Of a stretch of 33,870 nucleotides of DNA, positions 1 to 9,237 are shown piece after piece. The stretch's first letter is position 1. Each line of letters opens with the position of its first letter. The translations under genes and the position numbers were made by a program. This DNA is from Kitasatospora cheerisanensis KCTC 2395 (GTDB lineage Bacteria > Actinomycetota > Actinomycetes > Streptomycetales > Streptomycetaceae): NCBI RefSeq assembly GCF_000696185.1, contig NZ_KK853997.1:7930286-7964155 (forward strand), written 5' to 3'. Under the pieces are notes generated by a model. That model was not told where the DNA came from. It saw only the letters and a program-made list of their open reading frames with translations, and made no database searches.

Positions 1-210
1 GCCCCGCCCCGCGACCACCTCCAGGAAGCCCTCTGGGCGCTCACCGCCCACGCCGCCGCCCGCCTCCACCACCCCGAACTCGCCGCCCGCGCCCACGCCG
101 CCCTGCTGCCCGCCCGCACCGAACACGCCGGCGCCGCCAGCGGACTGCTCACCCTCGGCCCCGTCACCCGCTACCTCGACGAGGCGAAGACCTGCGCCGA
201 GAGCGGCTGA
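1..210 (+). CDS. C-terminal end of a probable large transcriptional regulator (partial)
   Basis: The frame is open from the first base and stops with TGA at 208-210, giving the last 69 residues of a protein that begins outside the window. The segment is Ala/His/Arg-rich and helical, with a run like ALLPARTEHAGAASGLLTLGP followed by VTRYLDE. This Gly-rich 'GSGLLTLGPV' element followed by a short helix resembles the extreme C-terminus of the large AfsR/SARP-type or LuxR-type ATPase regulators of Streptomyces, where it closes a TPR-like helical region. That family call is inference from memory of the motif. No DNA-binding or ATPase domain lies within the window to confirm it. Confidence 0.45.
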   Translation, partial: APPRDHLQEALWALTAHAAARLHHPELAARAHAALLPARTEHAGAASGLLTLGPVTRYLDEAKTCAESG

Positions 211-317
211 ACCCCGGCCCGGGCAGCCCGGCCACTGACCTGACCGACCGTCAACTAGGGTGGCCGGGCACCTCGACCGGACCGCCGGCCGACACCGCCG
301 ACCACCAGGGGGACCCG

Positions 318-887
318 ATGACCGACGCCGCGCCGCGCATCCCGGCAGCCATCACCACCGAGCGGCTGATCCTGCGCCCGTTCACCGCCGACGACCTCGA
401 CGAGCGCCACGCCTACCGGTCGCTGCCCGAGGTCGCCCGCTACCTCTACCACCCGCCGCTCACCCGCGAGGTCTGCGCCACCTCGATAGCCAACCGCGGC
501 GTCCACGCCGGCTGGAGCGCCGACAACGACAGCCTGCTGTGGGCGGTCTGCCGCGCCGACCGTCCCGGAGTCCTCGGCGAGGTCGTCCTCACCCTCACCA
601 GCGCCCGCGCCCGGCAGGCCGAGATCGGCTGGATCCTCAACCCTGAGCACACCGGGCGTGGCTACGCCACCGAAGCCGCCCGCGCCCTCGTCGCCACGGC
701 CTTCGAATCCCTGGGCGTCCACCGCGTCTTCGCCCGCCTGGACGCCCTCAACACCGCCTCCGCCCAGGTCTGCGAACGCCTCGGCATGCGCCGCGAGGCC
801 CACCTGGTCGAGAGCGACCTCGACGGCGACCGCTGGGGCAGCGAGTACGTGTACGCCGTCCTCGCCCGCGAGTGGCCCACCGCCTGA
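318..887 (+). CDS. GNAT family N-acetyltransferase (RimJ/RimL-like)
   Basis: This 189-residue protein has the usual length and layout of the RimJ/RimL group of GNAT acetyltransferases, which move an acetyl group from acetyl-CoA to a protein N-terminus or small amine. The opening TTERLILRPFTADDLDE is the typical first strand and helix of the group. Residues 95-115 hold the central strands (EIGWILNPEHTGRGYATEAA), including the acetyl-CoA-binding R/Q-x-x-G-x-A/G loop as GRGYATEA. The segment GVHRVFARLDALNTASAQVCERLGMRREA is the usual C-terminal strand and 'N-x-x-S-x-x-x-x-E-K/RLG' helix. The ATG at 318 is supported by a strong AGGGGGA ribosome site just upstream. The substrate cannot be told from the sequence. 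It appears to stand alone between the preceding gene and a DUF1330 gene. Confidence 0.9.
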   Translation: MTDAAPRIPAAITTERLILRPFTADDLDERHAYRSLPEVARYLYHPPLTREVCATSIANRGVHAGWSADNDSLLWAVCRADRPGVLGEVVLTLTSARARQAEIGWILNPEHTGRGYATEAARALVATAFESLGVHRVFARLDALNTASAQVCERLGMRREAHLVESDLDGDRWGSEYVYAVLAREWPTA

Positions 888-1012
888 CCGCGCCGACCGG
901 CGGTGCCCGTACGAGGCCGCACGCGCTACCTATACGTGACGGATTCGCCCCGCCGCGCCGCTCCGTACCGTCGAGGGCGTCAACCCGACCCCCGACACCA
1001 CGGGAGCAGCAG

Positions 1013-1345
1013 ATGACCGCCTACGCCCTGGCCCAGGTCCACTCCGTCGAGCCCGGCCCCGACATCACCGAGTACCTGCACCGCATCGACGCCACGCTCG
1101 ACCCGTTCGGCGGCCGCTTCCTCGTGCACCGCGCCGAATTCGAGGTGCTGGAGGGGAGTTGGGGTCCGAGCGGGGTGATCCTGATCGAGTTCCCGAGCTA
1201 CCGGCAGGCCCGCGACTGGTACGACTCGCCGGTCTACCGCGAGATCCTCGAACTGCGGACCCGTCACATGGTCGCCGACGTGGTCCTCGTCGAGGGGGTG
1301 CCCGCCGGCTACCGCGCCGAGCAGCGTTTCCAAGCCCCGCACTGA
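1013..1345 (+). CDS. DUF1330 family protein
   Basis: This 110-residue protein belongs to the DUF1330 family of small ferredoxin-like (dimeric alpha/beta barrel) proteins. It opens with MTAYALAQVHSVEPGPDITEYL. It then shows the family pattern of a Gly-Gly-Arg-Phe-Leu strand (FGGRFLVH), a strand ending in VILIEFPSYRQARDWYDSPVY and a closing VADVVLVEGV. The frame stays open upstream to 872, but the ATG at 1013 is chosen because GGGAG sits seven bases before it and because the family starts exactly at this strand. The upstream extension is Arg/Pro-rich and unlike a protein. The biochemical role of DUF1330 proteins is not established. Confidence 0.88.
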   Translation: MTAYALAQVHSVEPGPDITEYLHRIDATLDPFGGRFLVHRAEFEVLEGSWGPSGVILIEFPSYRQARDWYDSPVYREILELRTRHMVADVVLVEGVPAGYRAEQRFQAPH

Positions 1346-1396
1346 ACTCCGGGCCCGGCAGGTCGCCTTACGGTTTTGACGGCGTGTCAGCTTGAC

Positions 1397-1415
1397 CACT
1401 GACGGAGCGTCAGTG
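1397..1415. promoter_or_regulatory. Perfect 8-bp dyad upstream of the surface-protein gene
   Basis: CACTGACG at 1397-1404 and CGTCAGTG at 1408-1415 form a perfect inverted repeat around a 3-bp centre. A second TGAC...GTCA pair lies just before it at about 1376-1389. It sits 50 bp after the DUF1330 stop and 120 bp before the surface-protein start. It could be an operator or a weak terminator, as no T-run follows. The rest of the 190-bp gap is less GC-rich near 1440-1500 and includes TTGTCT (1467) and TACTAA (1490) with a 17-bp spacer, a weak promoter candidate. Confidence 0.35.
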
Positions 1416-1534
1416 CCGTTGGCGGCCGGCATTCCTGACGCTTTGCCTGTTGTTGGGGCATTCGGGTTGTCTGTTTGGGCTGCTGATAGTACTAAGCGAT
1501 TAGTGCAGATTCCGGCCGTGCATACCTCGCCGGT

Positions 1535-4500
1535 ATGACGAGATATTTGCGCGGTCCGTGGCGACTAGGTTCGCGCGCGGCCCGCTTGATCGGCGCTGCG
1601 GCGGCGCTGGGAGTGGTGAGTGCGGGACTGTCCGCTGCGGCGGCGGCCCAGGGCGTGGTGCCGACCGGGCACCGGACAGCGGTGGCACCGGAGCGCGTAC
1701 GCGCGCTCGGTACCCCGCTCCTCCAGGAGGACTTCACCGGTGCGACCGCGGACCCCCGGTTCGTGGCCACCGGCGCGGCCTGCCTGACCGGTGCGCCGTC
1801 CTCGGCGCTCGGCCCCGACGGCCGCCAACTCGGCGGCTGCCCGATCCCGGAGGTGGGCCCCGTCCCGCCGCTGGACAGCGCCCCGTTCGGCTACCTGCGG
1901 ATCACCGACTCGAGCAACGACCAGGACGCGGCAGTGCTGTTCGACCAGGCACTCCCCGCGAGCAACGGCCTGGACGTGACGTTCGACCAGTGGCAGTACG
2001 GCAGCACCACCCCGGCGACCCCGGCGGACGGTATCTCGTTCTTCCTGGTCAACGGCGACGTGACGCTGAAGCACCCGGGAGCGTTCGGCGGCAGCCTCGG
2101 CTACGCGCAGAAGCTGCCGGACGACAACCCGGCCCTGGGCTTCCTGCCGGGCGTCGACAGCGGCTACCTGGGCGTCGGCCTGGACGTGCTGGGCAACTAC
2201 TTCGGCGACTGGGAGCACCGCGGCAACGGCTGCGCCCAGCGCTCGCCGGCCGGCACGGGATTCCACATCCCCGCGCCGGGCCCGAACATGGTGACGGTGC
2301 GCGGCCCGGGCGACGGCACGGAGGGCTACTGCTTCCTGACCGCCACCACCAGCAACTTCTCCACGAGCGGCCCCTGGCCCTCCACCCTCCCCGGCACCCT
2401 GCAGGGCCCGCTGACCTCGCTCCCGCCCGGGGTGACGGCCGCTCAGGCGCAGACGCTCCTGGAGCCCTCGCGCCGCCGGGTCAACGTGCACCTCACCCCG
2501 GCGCCGTCCCCGGTGCTGACGGTGTCGGTGGACTTCAACGACGGCGCGGGCATGCAGCAGGTGCTGTCGACCCCGGCCCCGTCGCCGGTGCCGGCGACCT
2601 ACAAGTTCGGCTTCGCCGGCTCGACGGGCCTGTTCACGGACGTGCACCTGATCCGCAACGTGGTGATCTCCACGGAGCAGCCGCTGCCCGAACTGAACCT
2701 GGTCAAGCAGGTCCACCAGCCCCTGCCGGGCGTGCTGACGGTCGGGACGGAGATCCAGTACGACTTCGTCGTCACCAACTCCGGCACGGTGCCGATCAAC
2801 AACCTGGCGGTCAACGACCCCAAGGTGGGACCGGTGACCTGCCCGGTCAGCGTCCTCGCCCCCGGTGAGACGGTCACCTGCACCTCGACGTACCTGATCA
2901 CCGCTCAGGACGCCGCCGCGGGGCACGTGTTCAACACCGCCGTGGCGACCGGCACAGCGGACAGCAACCCGGTCACCTCACCGCCCTCCTCGGAGGACGT
3001 GCCCGTGGTGGCGCCGCCCGGCCTCGACGTGATCAAGCACGCCGACGCGCCCGGGCCGTTCCACGTCGGCGACTCGGTCTCCTACACGTACGTGGTGACG
3101 AACACCGGCGGCACCGAGATCACCGACCTCGCGATCGCGGACGACCGGGTCACCGGCATCACCTGCGACACCACCGTCCTCGCGCCCCGCGGCAGTCCCG
3201 GTGACGCGACGAAGTGCCACGGCACGTACGTGATCACCGCGGCGGACGCGGACCTCGGGTCGGTCACCAACCACGCCACCGCCTCCGGCGTCTCCAACGG
3301 CCAGCCCGTGACCTCGCCCGAGACCGAAGCGACGGTCGTGGTCATCGGCCCGTCCTCCCTGGCCCTGGACAAGCAGGCCGACACCACCGGCCCGGTCCGG
3401 GTCGGCGACACCGTCAACTACACCTACACGGTCACGAACACCGGCAGCACCGTGCTCGACAACATCCTCGTCTCCGACGACCACGTGACCCCGGTGACCT
3501 GCGACCTGACCTCGCTGAACCCCGGTCAGAGCACCCTCTGCCACGGCTCCTACGTGGTGACCGACGCCGACCTGGCACTCGGACACCTCACCAACCGCGC
3601 CGAGGCCGCCGGCACCAACCCCCAGGGCGAGACCGTCCTCAGCCCCCCGGTCGAGGTCACCCTCCCCGTCATCGGCGTCGCCCACCTGACCCTCGACAAG
3701 CACGCCGACACCCCCGGCCCGTTCCACCTGGGCGACACCGTCAACTACACCTACACGGTGACCAACACCGGCAGCGCCGCCGTGAACAACCTCACCGTCA
3801 GTGACGACCACGTGTCCTCGGTGATCTGTGACACGACGTCGCTGAACCCCGGCCAGAGCACGCTGTGCCACGGCTCCTACGTGGTGACGGAGGCGGACGT
3901 GACGGCCGGTCATGTCACCAACACCGCGCAGGCGAGCGGGACGGATCCGCAAGGGCTGGTGGTGGAGAGCCCGCCGGCCGACGCGACGGTTCCGGTGATC
4001 GGCGTCGGCCTGCTCGCGCTTGAGAAGCAGCCCGACACGACCGGCCCGGTGCACGTGGGTGACACCGTCACCTACACCTACACCGTGACCAACACGGGCA
4101 CCGCGGTGGTCAACAACATCACGGTGACCGACGATCACGTGTCCTCGGTGGTGTGTGACACGACGTCGCTGAACCCGGGCCAGAGCACGCTGTGCCACGG
4201 CTCGTACGTGGTGACGGCGGCTGACGTGACGGCCGGTCATGTGACGAACGTGGCTCACGCGAACGGCACCGACCCGCAGGGCCTGCCGGTGGAGAGCCCG
4301 CCTGCCGATGCCACGGTTCCGGTGATCGGCGTCGGCCTGCTCGCCATCGAGAAGCAGCCCGACACCGCCGGCCCCGTGCAGGTGGGTGACACCGTCACCT
4401 ACACCTACACCGTGACCAACACGGGCACGGCGGTGGTCGACAACATCACGGTGACCGACGACCACGTCGCAACGGTGACGTGCGACCTGACGTCGCTGAA

Positions 4501-6865
4501 CCCGGGCCAGAGCACCCTGTGCCACGGCAGCTACACCATCACCGCGGCGGACGTGGCTGCTGGCCACGTGACGAACGTCGCGCACGCGAGCGGCACCGAC
4601 CCACAGGGTGTGCCCGTGGAGAGCCCGCCTGCCGACGCGACCGTCCCGGTCATCGGCGTCGGTGTGCTCGCTCTGGAGAAGCAGCCCGACACCGCCGGCC
4701 CCGTGCACGTCGGTGACACCGTCAACTACACCTACACCGTGACCAACACGGGCACCGCCGTCCTGAGCAACGTCACCGTCACCGACGACCACGTCGCAAC
4801 GGTGACCTGCGACACGACCACCTTGAATCCTGGTCAGAGCACGCTGTGCCACGGTTCGTACGTGGTGACAGCGGCGGATGTGACGGCCGGTCATGTGACG
4901 AACGTGGCGCACGCGAACGCGACGGATCCGCAGGGTGTGCCCGTGGAGAGCCCGCCTGCCGACGCGACGGTTCCGGTCATCGGGGTCGGTGTGCTCGCCA
5001 TCGAGAAGCAGCCCGACACGGCCGGCCCGGTGCACGTCGGTGACACCGTCAACTACACCTACACCGTGACGAACACGGGCACCGGTGTGGTGAACAACAT
5101 CACCGTGACGGATGACCACGTCGCAACGGTGACCTGCGACACGACCACCTTGAATCCTGGTCAGAGCACGCTGTGCCACGGTTCGTACGTGGTGACGGCG
5201 GCGGACGTGACGGCCGGTCATGTGACCAACGTGGCGCACGCGAACGGCACCGACCCGCAGGGCCTGCCGGTGGAGAGCCCGCCGGCCGACGCGACCGTCC
5301 CGGTCATCGGCGTCGGCCAGCTCGGCTTCGAGAAGCGCGCGGACTCCGCCGGCCCGTTCCGGGTCGGTGAGACGGTGAGCTACACCTACACCGTCACCAA
5401 CACGGGCACCGCGGTGGTCAGCAACATCACTGTCGCCGACGACCACGTGTCTTCGGTGACCTGTGACGCGACGACCCTGAATCCTGGTCAGAGCACGCTG
5501 TGCCACGGTTCGTACGTGGTGACGGCGGCGGACGTGGCAGCCGGCCACGTCACGAACACCGCCCACGCGAACGGCACGGACCCGCAGGGCGAGGCCGTCC
5601 ACAGTCCGCCGGCCGATGTGACGGTTCCGACGGTGGGCGCCGGTCAGCTCGCTTTCGAGAAGCGGGCAGACTCGGCCGGCCCGTTCCGGGTCGGGGAAAC
5701 GGTGGCATACACCTACACCGTCACCAACACGGGGACTGCGGTCGTCAGCAACATCACCGTGACGGACGACCACGTGGCAGCGGTTAGTTGTGACGCGACG
5801 TCGCTGAACCCGGGTCAGAGCACGCTGTGCCACGGTTCGTACGTGGTGACGGCGGCGGACGTGGCAGCCGGTCACGTCACCAACACTGCTCACGCGAACG
5901 GTACCGGCCCGCAGGGGGAGCCGGTGGAGAGCCCGTCGGATGATGTGACGGTTCCGACCGTCGGTGCGGGTCAACTCGCCTTCGAGAAGCGGGCCGACAG
6001 TGCGGGCCCGTTCGGTGTGGGCGATGTCGTCAACTACACCTACACGGTCACCAACAGCGGGACGGCGGTCGTGAACAACGTCACCGTCACGGACGACCGG
6101 GTGTCCTCGGTGACGTGTGACGCGACCACCCTCAACCCCGGTCAGAGCACGACCTGCCACGGTTCCTACACCGTGACCGAGGCCGATGTGACGGCGGGTC
6201 ATGTCACCAACACCGCCCACGCGAACGGAACCGGCCCGCAGGGGGAGCCGGTGCAGAGTCCGCCGGCGGAGGTGACGGTTCCGGTGGTGGGTGCGTCGTC
6301 GCTGGTCGTGGTCAAGACGGCGGACACGCCGGGGCCGGTGCAGGTGGGGGACACGGTGACCTACACGTACACCGTGACGAACACCGGATCGGTGGTGCTG
6401 TCGGACCTGGTGGTCACGGACGACCGGGTGCAGCAGGTGTCGTGCGAGGCGTCGGTGCTGGAGCCGGGCCAGAGCACGACCTGCCGTGGCACGTACGTGG
6501 TGACCGAGGAGGACGCGAAGGCCGGGCACGTGACGAACCGGGCGACGGCGTCCGCGCGTGACCCGCAGGGCCAGGTCGTGGAGAGCGAGCCGGTCGAGCT
6601 GTGCATCGAGGTCTGGTTCTGCCCTCCGCACGACAAGGACAAGGACAAGTGGAAGGGCAAGGGAGGTAAGGGCTGTTCGGAGCGTCCGGGCGGTCCGGCC
6701 GGGCCGCCGGAGCCGCCGCACGGTGGCCGTCCGGGTGGTCTCCCGGACACCGGTTCGCCGGTGGCTCTGGCCGGGATGGCCGGTGGCGGACTGCTGACCG
6801 CCGGTGGCGCGCTGCTGCTGGTGCGGGCACGTCGCCGTGTGACCGCGCGCCGGTTCGTGGGGTAA
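1535..6865 (+). CDS. LPXTG-anchored giant surface protein with lectin-like head and 12 DUF11/DUF7507-type repeats
   Basis: The product is 1776 residues. Residues 1-40 are a Sec signal peptide with basic start, Ala/Gly/Leu core and an Ala-rich cleavage zone. Residues about 60-385 resemble an L-type (legume-like) lectin fold, with motifs such as VTFDQWQYG, GISFFLVNGD, GAFGGSLGYA and GYLGVGLDVLGNY. From residue 387 to about 1690 there are twelve tandem units of about 109 residues, each with the pattern D-x-x-GPVxVGDTVxYTYTVTNTG, DDHV, a paired Cys motif (CD...NPGQSTLCHGSY), GHVTN and a proline-rich end. This is the DUF11/DUF7507 beta-sandwich family seen on bacterial surfaces. A Lys/Asp/Gly/Pro-rich spacer leads to the sortase signal LPDTG (1736-1740), a hydrophobic helix and an Arg-rich tail. 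It should be attached to peptidoglycan by sortase and probably binds glycans or acts as an adhesin. No clear ribosome site precedes the ATG. Confidence 0.85.
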   Translation: MTRYLRGPWRLGSRAARLIGAAAALGVVSAGLSAAAAAQGVVPTGHRTAVAPERVRALGTPLLQEDFTGATADPRFVATGAACLTGAPSSALGPDGRQLGGCPIPEVGPVPPLDSAPFGYLRITDSSNDQDAAVLFDQALPASNGLDVTFDQWQYGSTTPATPADGISFFLVNGDVTLKHPGAFGGSLGYAQKLPDDNPALGFLPGVDSGYLGVGLDVLGNYFGDWEHRGNGCAQRSPAGTGFHIPAPGPNMVTVRGPGDGTEGYCFLTATTSNFSTSGPWPSTLPGTLQGPLTSLPPGVTAAQAQTLLEPSRRRVNVHLTPAPSPVLTVSVDFNDGAGMQQVLSTPAPSPVPATYKFGFAGSTGLFTDVHLIRNVVISTEQPLPELNLVKQVHQPLPGVLTVGTEIQYDFVVTNSGTVPINNLAVNDPKVGPVTCPVSVLAPGETVTCTSTYLITAQDAAAGHVFNTAVATGTADSNPVTSPPSSEDVPVVAPPGLDVIKHADAPGPFHVGDSVSYTYVVTNTGGTEITDLAIADDRVTGITCDTTVLAPRGSPGDATKCHGTYVITAADADLGSVTNHATASGVSNGQPVTSPETEATVVVIGPSSLALDKQADTTGPVRVGDTVNYTYTVTNTGSTVLDNILVSDDHVTPVTCDLTSLNPGQSTLCHGSYVVTDADLALGHLTNRAEAAGTNPQGETVLSPPVEVTLPVIGVAHLTLDKHADTPGPFHLGDTVNYTYTVTNTGSAAVNNLTVSDDHVSSVICDTTSLNPGQSTLCHGSYVVTEADVTAGHVTNTAQASGTDPQGLVVESPPADATVPVIGVGLLALEKQPDTTGPVHVGDTVTYTYTVTNTGTAVVNNITVTDDHVSSVVCDTTSLNPGQSTLCHGSYVVTAADVTAGHVTNVAHANGTDPQGLPVESPPADATVPVIGVGLLAIEKQPDTAGPVQVGDTVTYTYTVTNTGTAVVDNITVTDDHVATVTCDLTSLNPGQSTLCHGSYTITAADVAAGHVTNVAHASGTDPQGVPVESPPADATVPVIGVGVLALEKQPDTAGPVHVGDTVNYTYTVTNTGTAVLSNVTVTDDHVATVTCDTTTLNPGQSTLCHGSYVVTAADVTAGHVTNVAHANATDPQGVPVESPPADATVPVIGVGVLAIEKQPDTAGPVHVGDTVNYTYTVTNTGTGVVNNITVTDDHVATVTCDTTTLNPGQSTLCHGSYVVTAADVTAGHVTNVAHANGTDPQGLPVESPPADATVPVIGVGQLGFEKRADSAGPFRVGETVSYTYTVTNTGTAVVSNITVADDHVSSVTCDATTLNPGQSTLCHGSYVVTAADVAAGHVTNTAHANGTDPQGEAVHSPPADVTVPTVGAGQLAFEKRADSAGPFRVGETVAYTYTVTNTGTAVVSNITVTDDHVAAVSCDATSLNPGQSTLCHGSYVVTAADVAAGHVTNTAHANGTGPQGEPVESPSDDVTVPTVGAGQLAFEKRADSAGPFGVGDVVNYTYTVTNSGTAVVNNVTVTDDRVSSVTCDATTLNPGQSTTCHGSYTVTEADVTAGHVTNTAHANGTGPQGEPVQSPPAEVTVPVVGASSLVVVKTADTPGPVQVGDTVTYTYTVTNTGSVVLSDLVVTDDRVQQVSCEASVLEPGQSTTCRGTYVVTEEDAKAGHVTNRATASARDPQGQVVESEPVELCIEVWFCPPHDKDKDKWKGKGGKGCSERPGGPAGPPEPPHGGRPGGLPDTGSPVALAGMAGGGLLTAGGALLLVRARRRVTARRFVG
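2693..6600 (+). repeat. Twelve tandem ~327-bp coding repeats
   Basis: The repeat array of the surface protein shows at DNA level as a 327-bp period in its middle part; for example the CCACGGTTCGTACGTGGTGAC segment recurs near 4851, 5178 and 5505. The first two units and the last one are the most diverged, and units 5-11 are the most alike. Such an array is prone to unequal recombination and to assembly collapse. Confidence 0.85.
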
Positions 6866-6890
6866 CGCCCCGCCTCGGCCGAGGTCGGGT

Positions 6891-6927
6891 GGGCCGCCCC
6901 GGTGCCTTCGGGTACCGGGGGCGGCCC
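6891..6927 (+). terminator. Strong hairpin with UUCG loop after the surface-protein gene
   Basis: The arm GGGCCGCCCCGGTGCC (6891-6906), loop TTCG and arm GGTACCGGGGGCGGCCC (6911-6927) form a 16-bp stem with one G:U pair and one bulged G. It starts 25 bp after the stop. There is no T-run, as is usual for high-GC actinobacterial terminators. Confidence 0.75.
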
Positions 6928-7110
6928 GCTGTCCGCTCCGGCAGGGGACGTTGGGGGCCGTTCAAGGCCCGTCCGGCTGCGGCCCCGTCGTGCGAGCGGG
7001 TGCGTTCTGACGCCCGTTCACCCGGGTGCTCCGCCGGGGCGCGGTTCGGTGGCGGGGCTATGACTTTCGGCGGATCCGGGGTCCGGGGCCGGTCACGTAG
7101 GGTCGTCGGC

Positions 7111-8523
7111 ATGCGAAAGAGCGAGGTCGCGCTGCCGGTGGCAGTGGGGGTGGGGATCGGGTTGGGGGTGGCGCACCTGTGGTGGGCGCCGGTGGCGGGC
7201 GGGTTGGCGTTCGCGTTGGGGATGCGGGAGGAGCGGGTGCGGCCGGGGATCGCGGTGCTCGCAGTGGTCGCGGGCGCGGCCGTACTGGCGGCGGGGGTGG
7301 TGCCGGGGTGGCAGGTGCTGGGGACGCGGTTCACGCTCGTCGCGGTCGGCGCGGGCATGCTGCCCTGGCTGGTGGGGCGGTACTGGCGTCAGTCGCGGGA
7401 GCTGGCCCGGGCCGGGTGGGAGCGGGCCGAGCGGCTGGAGCGCGAGCAGCGGCTGACCGCCGAGCAGGCCCGGCTGCGCGAACGCGCCCGGATCGCACGG
7501 GACATGCACGATGCGCTCGGCCACGACCTGAGCCTGATCGCGCTGCGCGCCGGGGCCCTGACCCTCGCCCCCGGCCTGGCGGACCCGCACCGGGAGGCCG
7601 CGCGTGACCTGCGGGCCGGCGCCGCTGCCGCGGTCGAGCGCCTCGGCGAGGTGATCGGGGTGCTCAGCGAGGAGGACGACACCGCCGGCGCCGACGAGGG
7701 CCCGGCCGACGCCGCGGTCGAGGACCTGCTGGCCCGCGCCGCCGCGGCCGGCCTGGAGTTGCGCGCCGAGGTGACCGGCACCCCCGAGGGCCTGCCCCGG
7801 GCGGTCGAACACGCCGTCTACCGGGTGGTGCAGGAAGCGCTCACCAATGCCGCCAAGCACGCGCCGGGGGCACCCGTCACGGCCGCCGTCGGGTACACCG
7901 CCGACGGCGCGACGGTGCGGATCGCCAACGGCCCCGCCGCCACCGCCCCGGACCAGCTCGTGGGCGGCGGCGGGCACGGCCTCGCGGGACTGCGCGAACG
8001 CGTCCGCGCCGTCGGCGGGCAGTTCAGCGCCGCGCCGACCCGCGACGGCGGTTTCGACGTCACCGCCCAGCTGCCGCGCACACCGCACCTTCCAGACCGT
8101 CCGTCAACTCCGCACAAGGTCAGTGCTGTTGACCCGGCAGTCCCCGCACTGCGGCAGGGCCGCCGCCGGCTGCGCCGCAGCCTCGGTCTCGCACTCGTGG
8201 TCCCGGTGGCGACCGCGATGACGCTGACGCTCGCTCAGCGGGCCTGGACGCTGTACGTCGTCCACCGCTCCGTCCTCGACCCCGCCGCGTACGCCGCGCT
8301 ACAGGTCGGGCAGGACCGGGCCGAGATCGAGCCGCGGCTGCCCGCCCACCGCCTGCCGTACCGTCCCGCCGTGGCGCACGCCCCCGCGCCCCCGCCCGGC
8401 GAGGACGTGCGCTGCGACTACTACGCCGTCACCGCGGACCTGTTCGTCGACCGGTACGGCGACGCGTACCGCCTCTGCTACCAGGGCGGGCGCCTCGTCT
8501 CCCGCGACCTGCTCGCCGCCTGA
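7111..8523 (+). CDS. NarL-type sensor histidine kinase with an extra C-terminal membrane-anchored outer domain
   Basis: The 470-residue product has three to four N-terminal membrane helices (residues about 7-90) and a basic linker. A HisKA_3 dimerisation helix follows with the phosphoacceptor His133 in ARDMHDALGHDLS. The ATPase domain has its N box at QEALTNAAKH (Asn246) and G box at GGGGHGLAGLRERV. It ends near residue 322, where most kinases of this class stop. Here another 148 residues follow: a linker, a membrane helix (about 358-378) and an outer domain with two Cys (DVRCDYYAV and YRLCYQGG). The reading frame stays open upstream to 6889, but the ATG at 7111 is chosen because the membrane helix starts there and AGGG lies eight bases before it. 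It pairs with the response regulator starting 30 bp downstream. The signal is unknown. Confidence 0.87.
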   Translation: MRKSEVALPVAVGVGIGLGVAHLWWAPVAGGLAFALGMREERVRPGIAVLAVVAGAAVLAAGVVPGWQVLGTRFTLVAVGAGMLPWLVGRYWRQSRELARAGWERAERLEREQRLTAEQARLRERARIARDMHDALGHDLSLIALRAGALTLAPGLADPHREAARDLRAGAAAAVERLGEVIGVLSEEDDTAGADEGPADAAVEDLLARAAAAGLELRAEVTGTPEGLPRAVEHAVYRVVQEALTNAAKHAPGAPVTAAVGYTADGATVRIANGPAATAPDQLVGGGGHGLAGLRERVRAVGGQFSAAPTRDGGFDVTAQLPRTPHLPDRPSTPHKVSAVDPAVPALRQGRRRLRRSLGLALVVPVATAMTLTLAQRAWTLYVVHRSVLDPAAYAALQVGQDRAEIEPRLPAHRLPYRPAVAHAPAPPPGEDVRCDYYAVTADLFVDRYGDAYRLCYQGGRLVSRDLLAA

Positions 8524-8553
8524 CCCCCCGTCAACCCCGAACCGAGGAGACCG

Positions 8554-9237
8554 ATGTCCACCGCGCCGATCCGGGTGCTGCTCGCCGACGACGAACCGAT
8601 GATCCGCGCCGGACTGCGCGCCGTGCTCACCACCGACCCGGCCATCGACGTGGTCGCCGAGGCCGCCGACGGGCGGGAGGCGGTCGACCTGGCGCTGCGT
8701 CACCGACCGGACGTCGCCGTGCTGGACATCCGGATGCCGCGGATGGACGGCCTCGCGGCCGCCGCCGAACTGCGCCGCACCGGCGCCGCGACAGGAGTGC
8801 TGATGCTCACCACCTTCGGCGAGGACGACTACATCCTGCGGGCGCTGGGCGGCGGCGCGAACGGGTTCCTGGTGAAGTCCGGGGAACCGGAGGAACTGCT
8901 CGCCGGGGTGCGGGCGATCGCCTCCGGCGCGGCCTACCTGTCACCCAAGGTGGCCGCGCGGGTGGTCGCCCACCTCGCCGCCACGGGAGCCGGCGGCGGG
9001 GCCGGGCGGCGCGAGGCGGCCCGCCGGCTGGTGGGCGCGCTCACCGCCCGGGAACGCGAGGTGCTGGCGCTGGTCGCCGCCGGACTGTCCAACGGCGCGA
9101 TCGCCCGCCGCCTGGGCGTGGTCGAAGGCACCGTGAAGGCCCACGTCAGCTCGATCCTGACCCGGCTGGACGTGCCCAACCGGGCCGCGGCCGCCGTCCT
9201 CGCCCACGAGGCCGGACTGTCAGCCTCGTCCGTCTGA
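8554..9237 (+). CDS. NarL/FixJ family response regulator
   Basis: The product is 227 residues, a standard length. The receiver domain (about 6-120) shows the acidic pair DDE at 12-14, the phosphoacceptor Asp58 in AVLDIRMPRMDG, the Thr switch in LMLTTF and Lys108 in FLVKSG. The C-terminal LuxR-type helix-turn-helix (about 163-220) reads LTAREREVLALVAAGLSN, then IARRLGVVEGTVKAHVSSIL. A GAGGAG ribosome site at 8544-8549 fixes the ATG start. It should be phosphorylated by the kinase encoded immediately upstream and then bind DNA. Targets cannot be read here, although the PAP2 gene that converges on it and overlaps its last 18 bp has an operator-like palindrome at its own start. Confidence 0.95.
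   Translation: MSTAPIRVLLADDEPMIRAGLRAVLTTDPAIDVVAEAADGREAVDLALRHRPDVAVLDIRMPRMDGLAAAAELRRTGAATGVLMLTTFGEDDYILRALGGGANGFLVKSGEPEELLAGVRAIASGAAYLSPKVAARVVAHLAATGAGGGAGRREAARRLVGALTAREREVLALVAAGLSNGAIARRLGVVEGTVKAHVSSILTRLDVPNRAAAAVLAHEAGLSASSV

Noticed and set aside
2693..6600. Regular repeats as a possible CRISPR array
   Set aside because: The units are 327 bp, lie in frame inside one protein and have no spacers. No cas genes are present.
2978..6721. Minus-strand frame of about 1250 codons across the surface protein
   Set aside because: It is a shadow of the repeat array, with Arg/His/Val-rich repeats, no start signal and no family resemblance.
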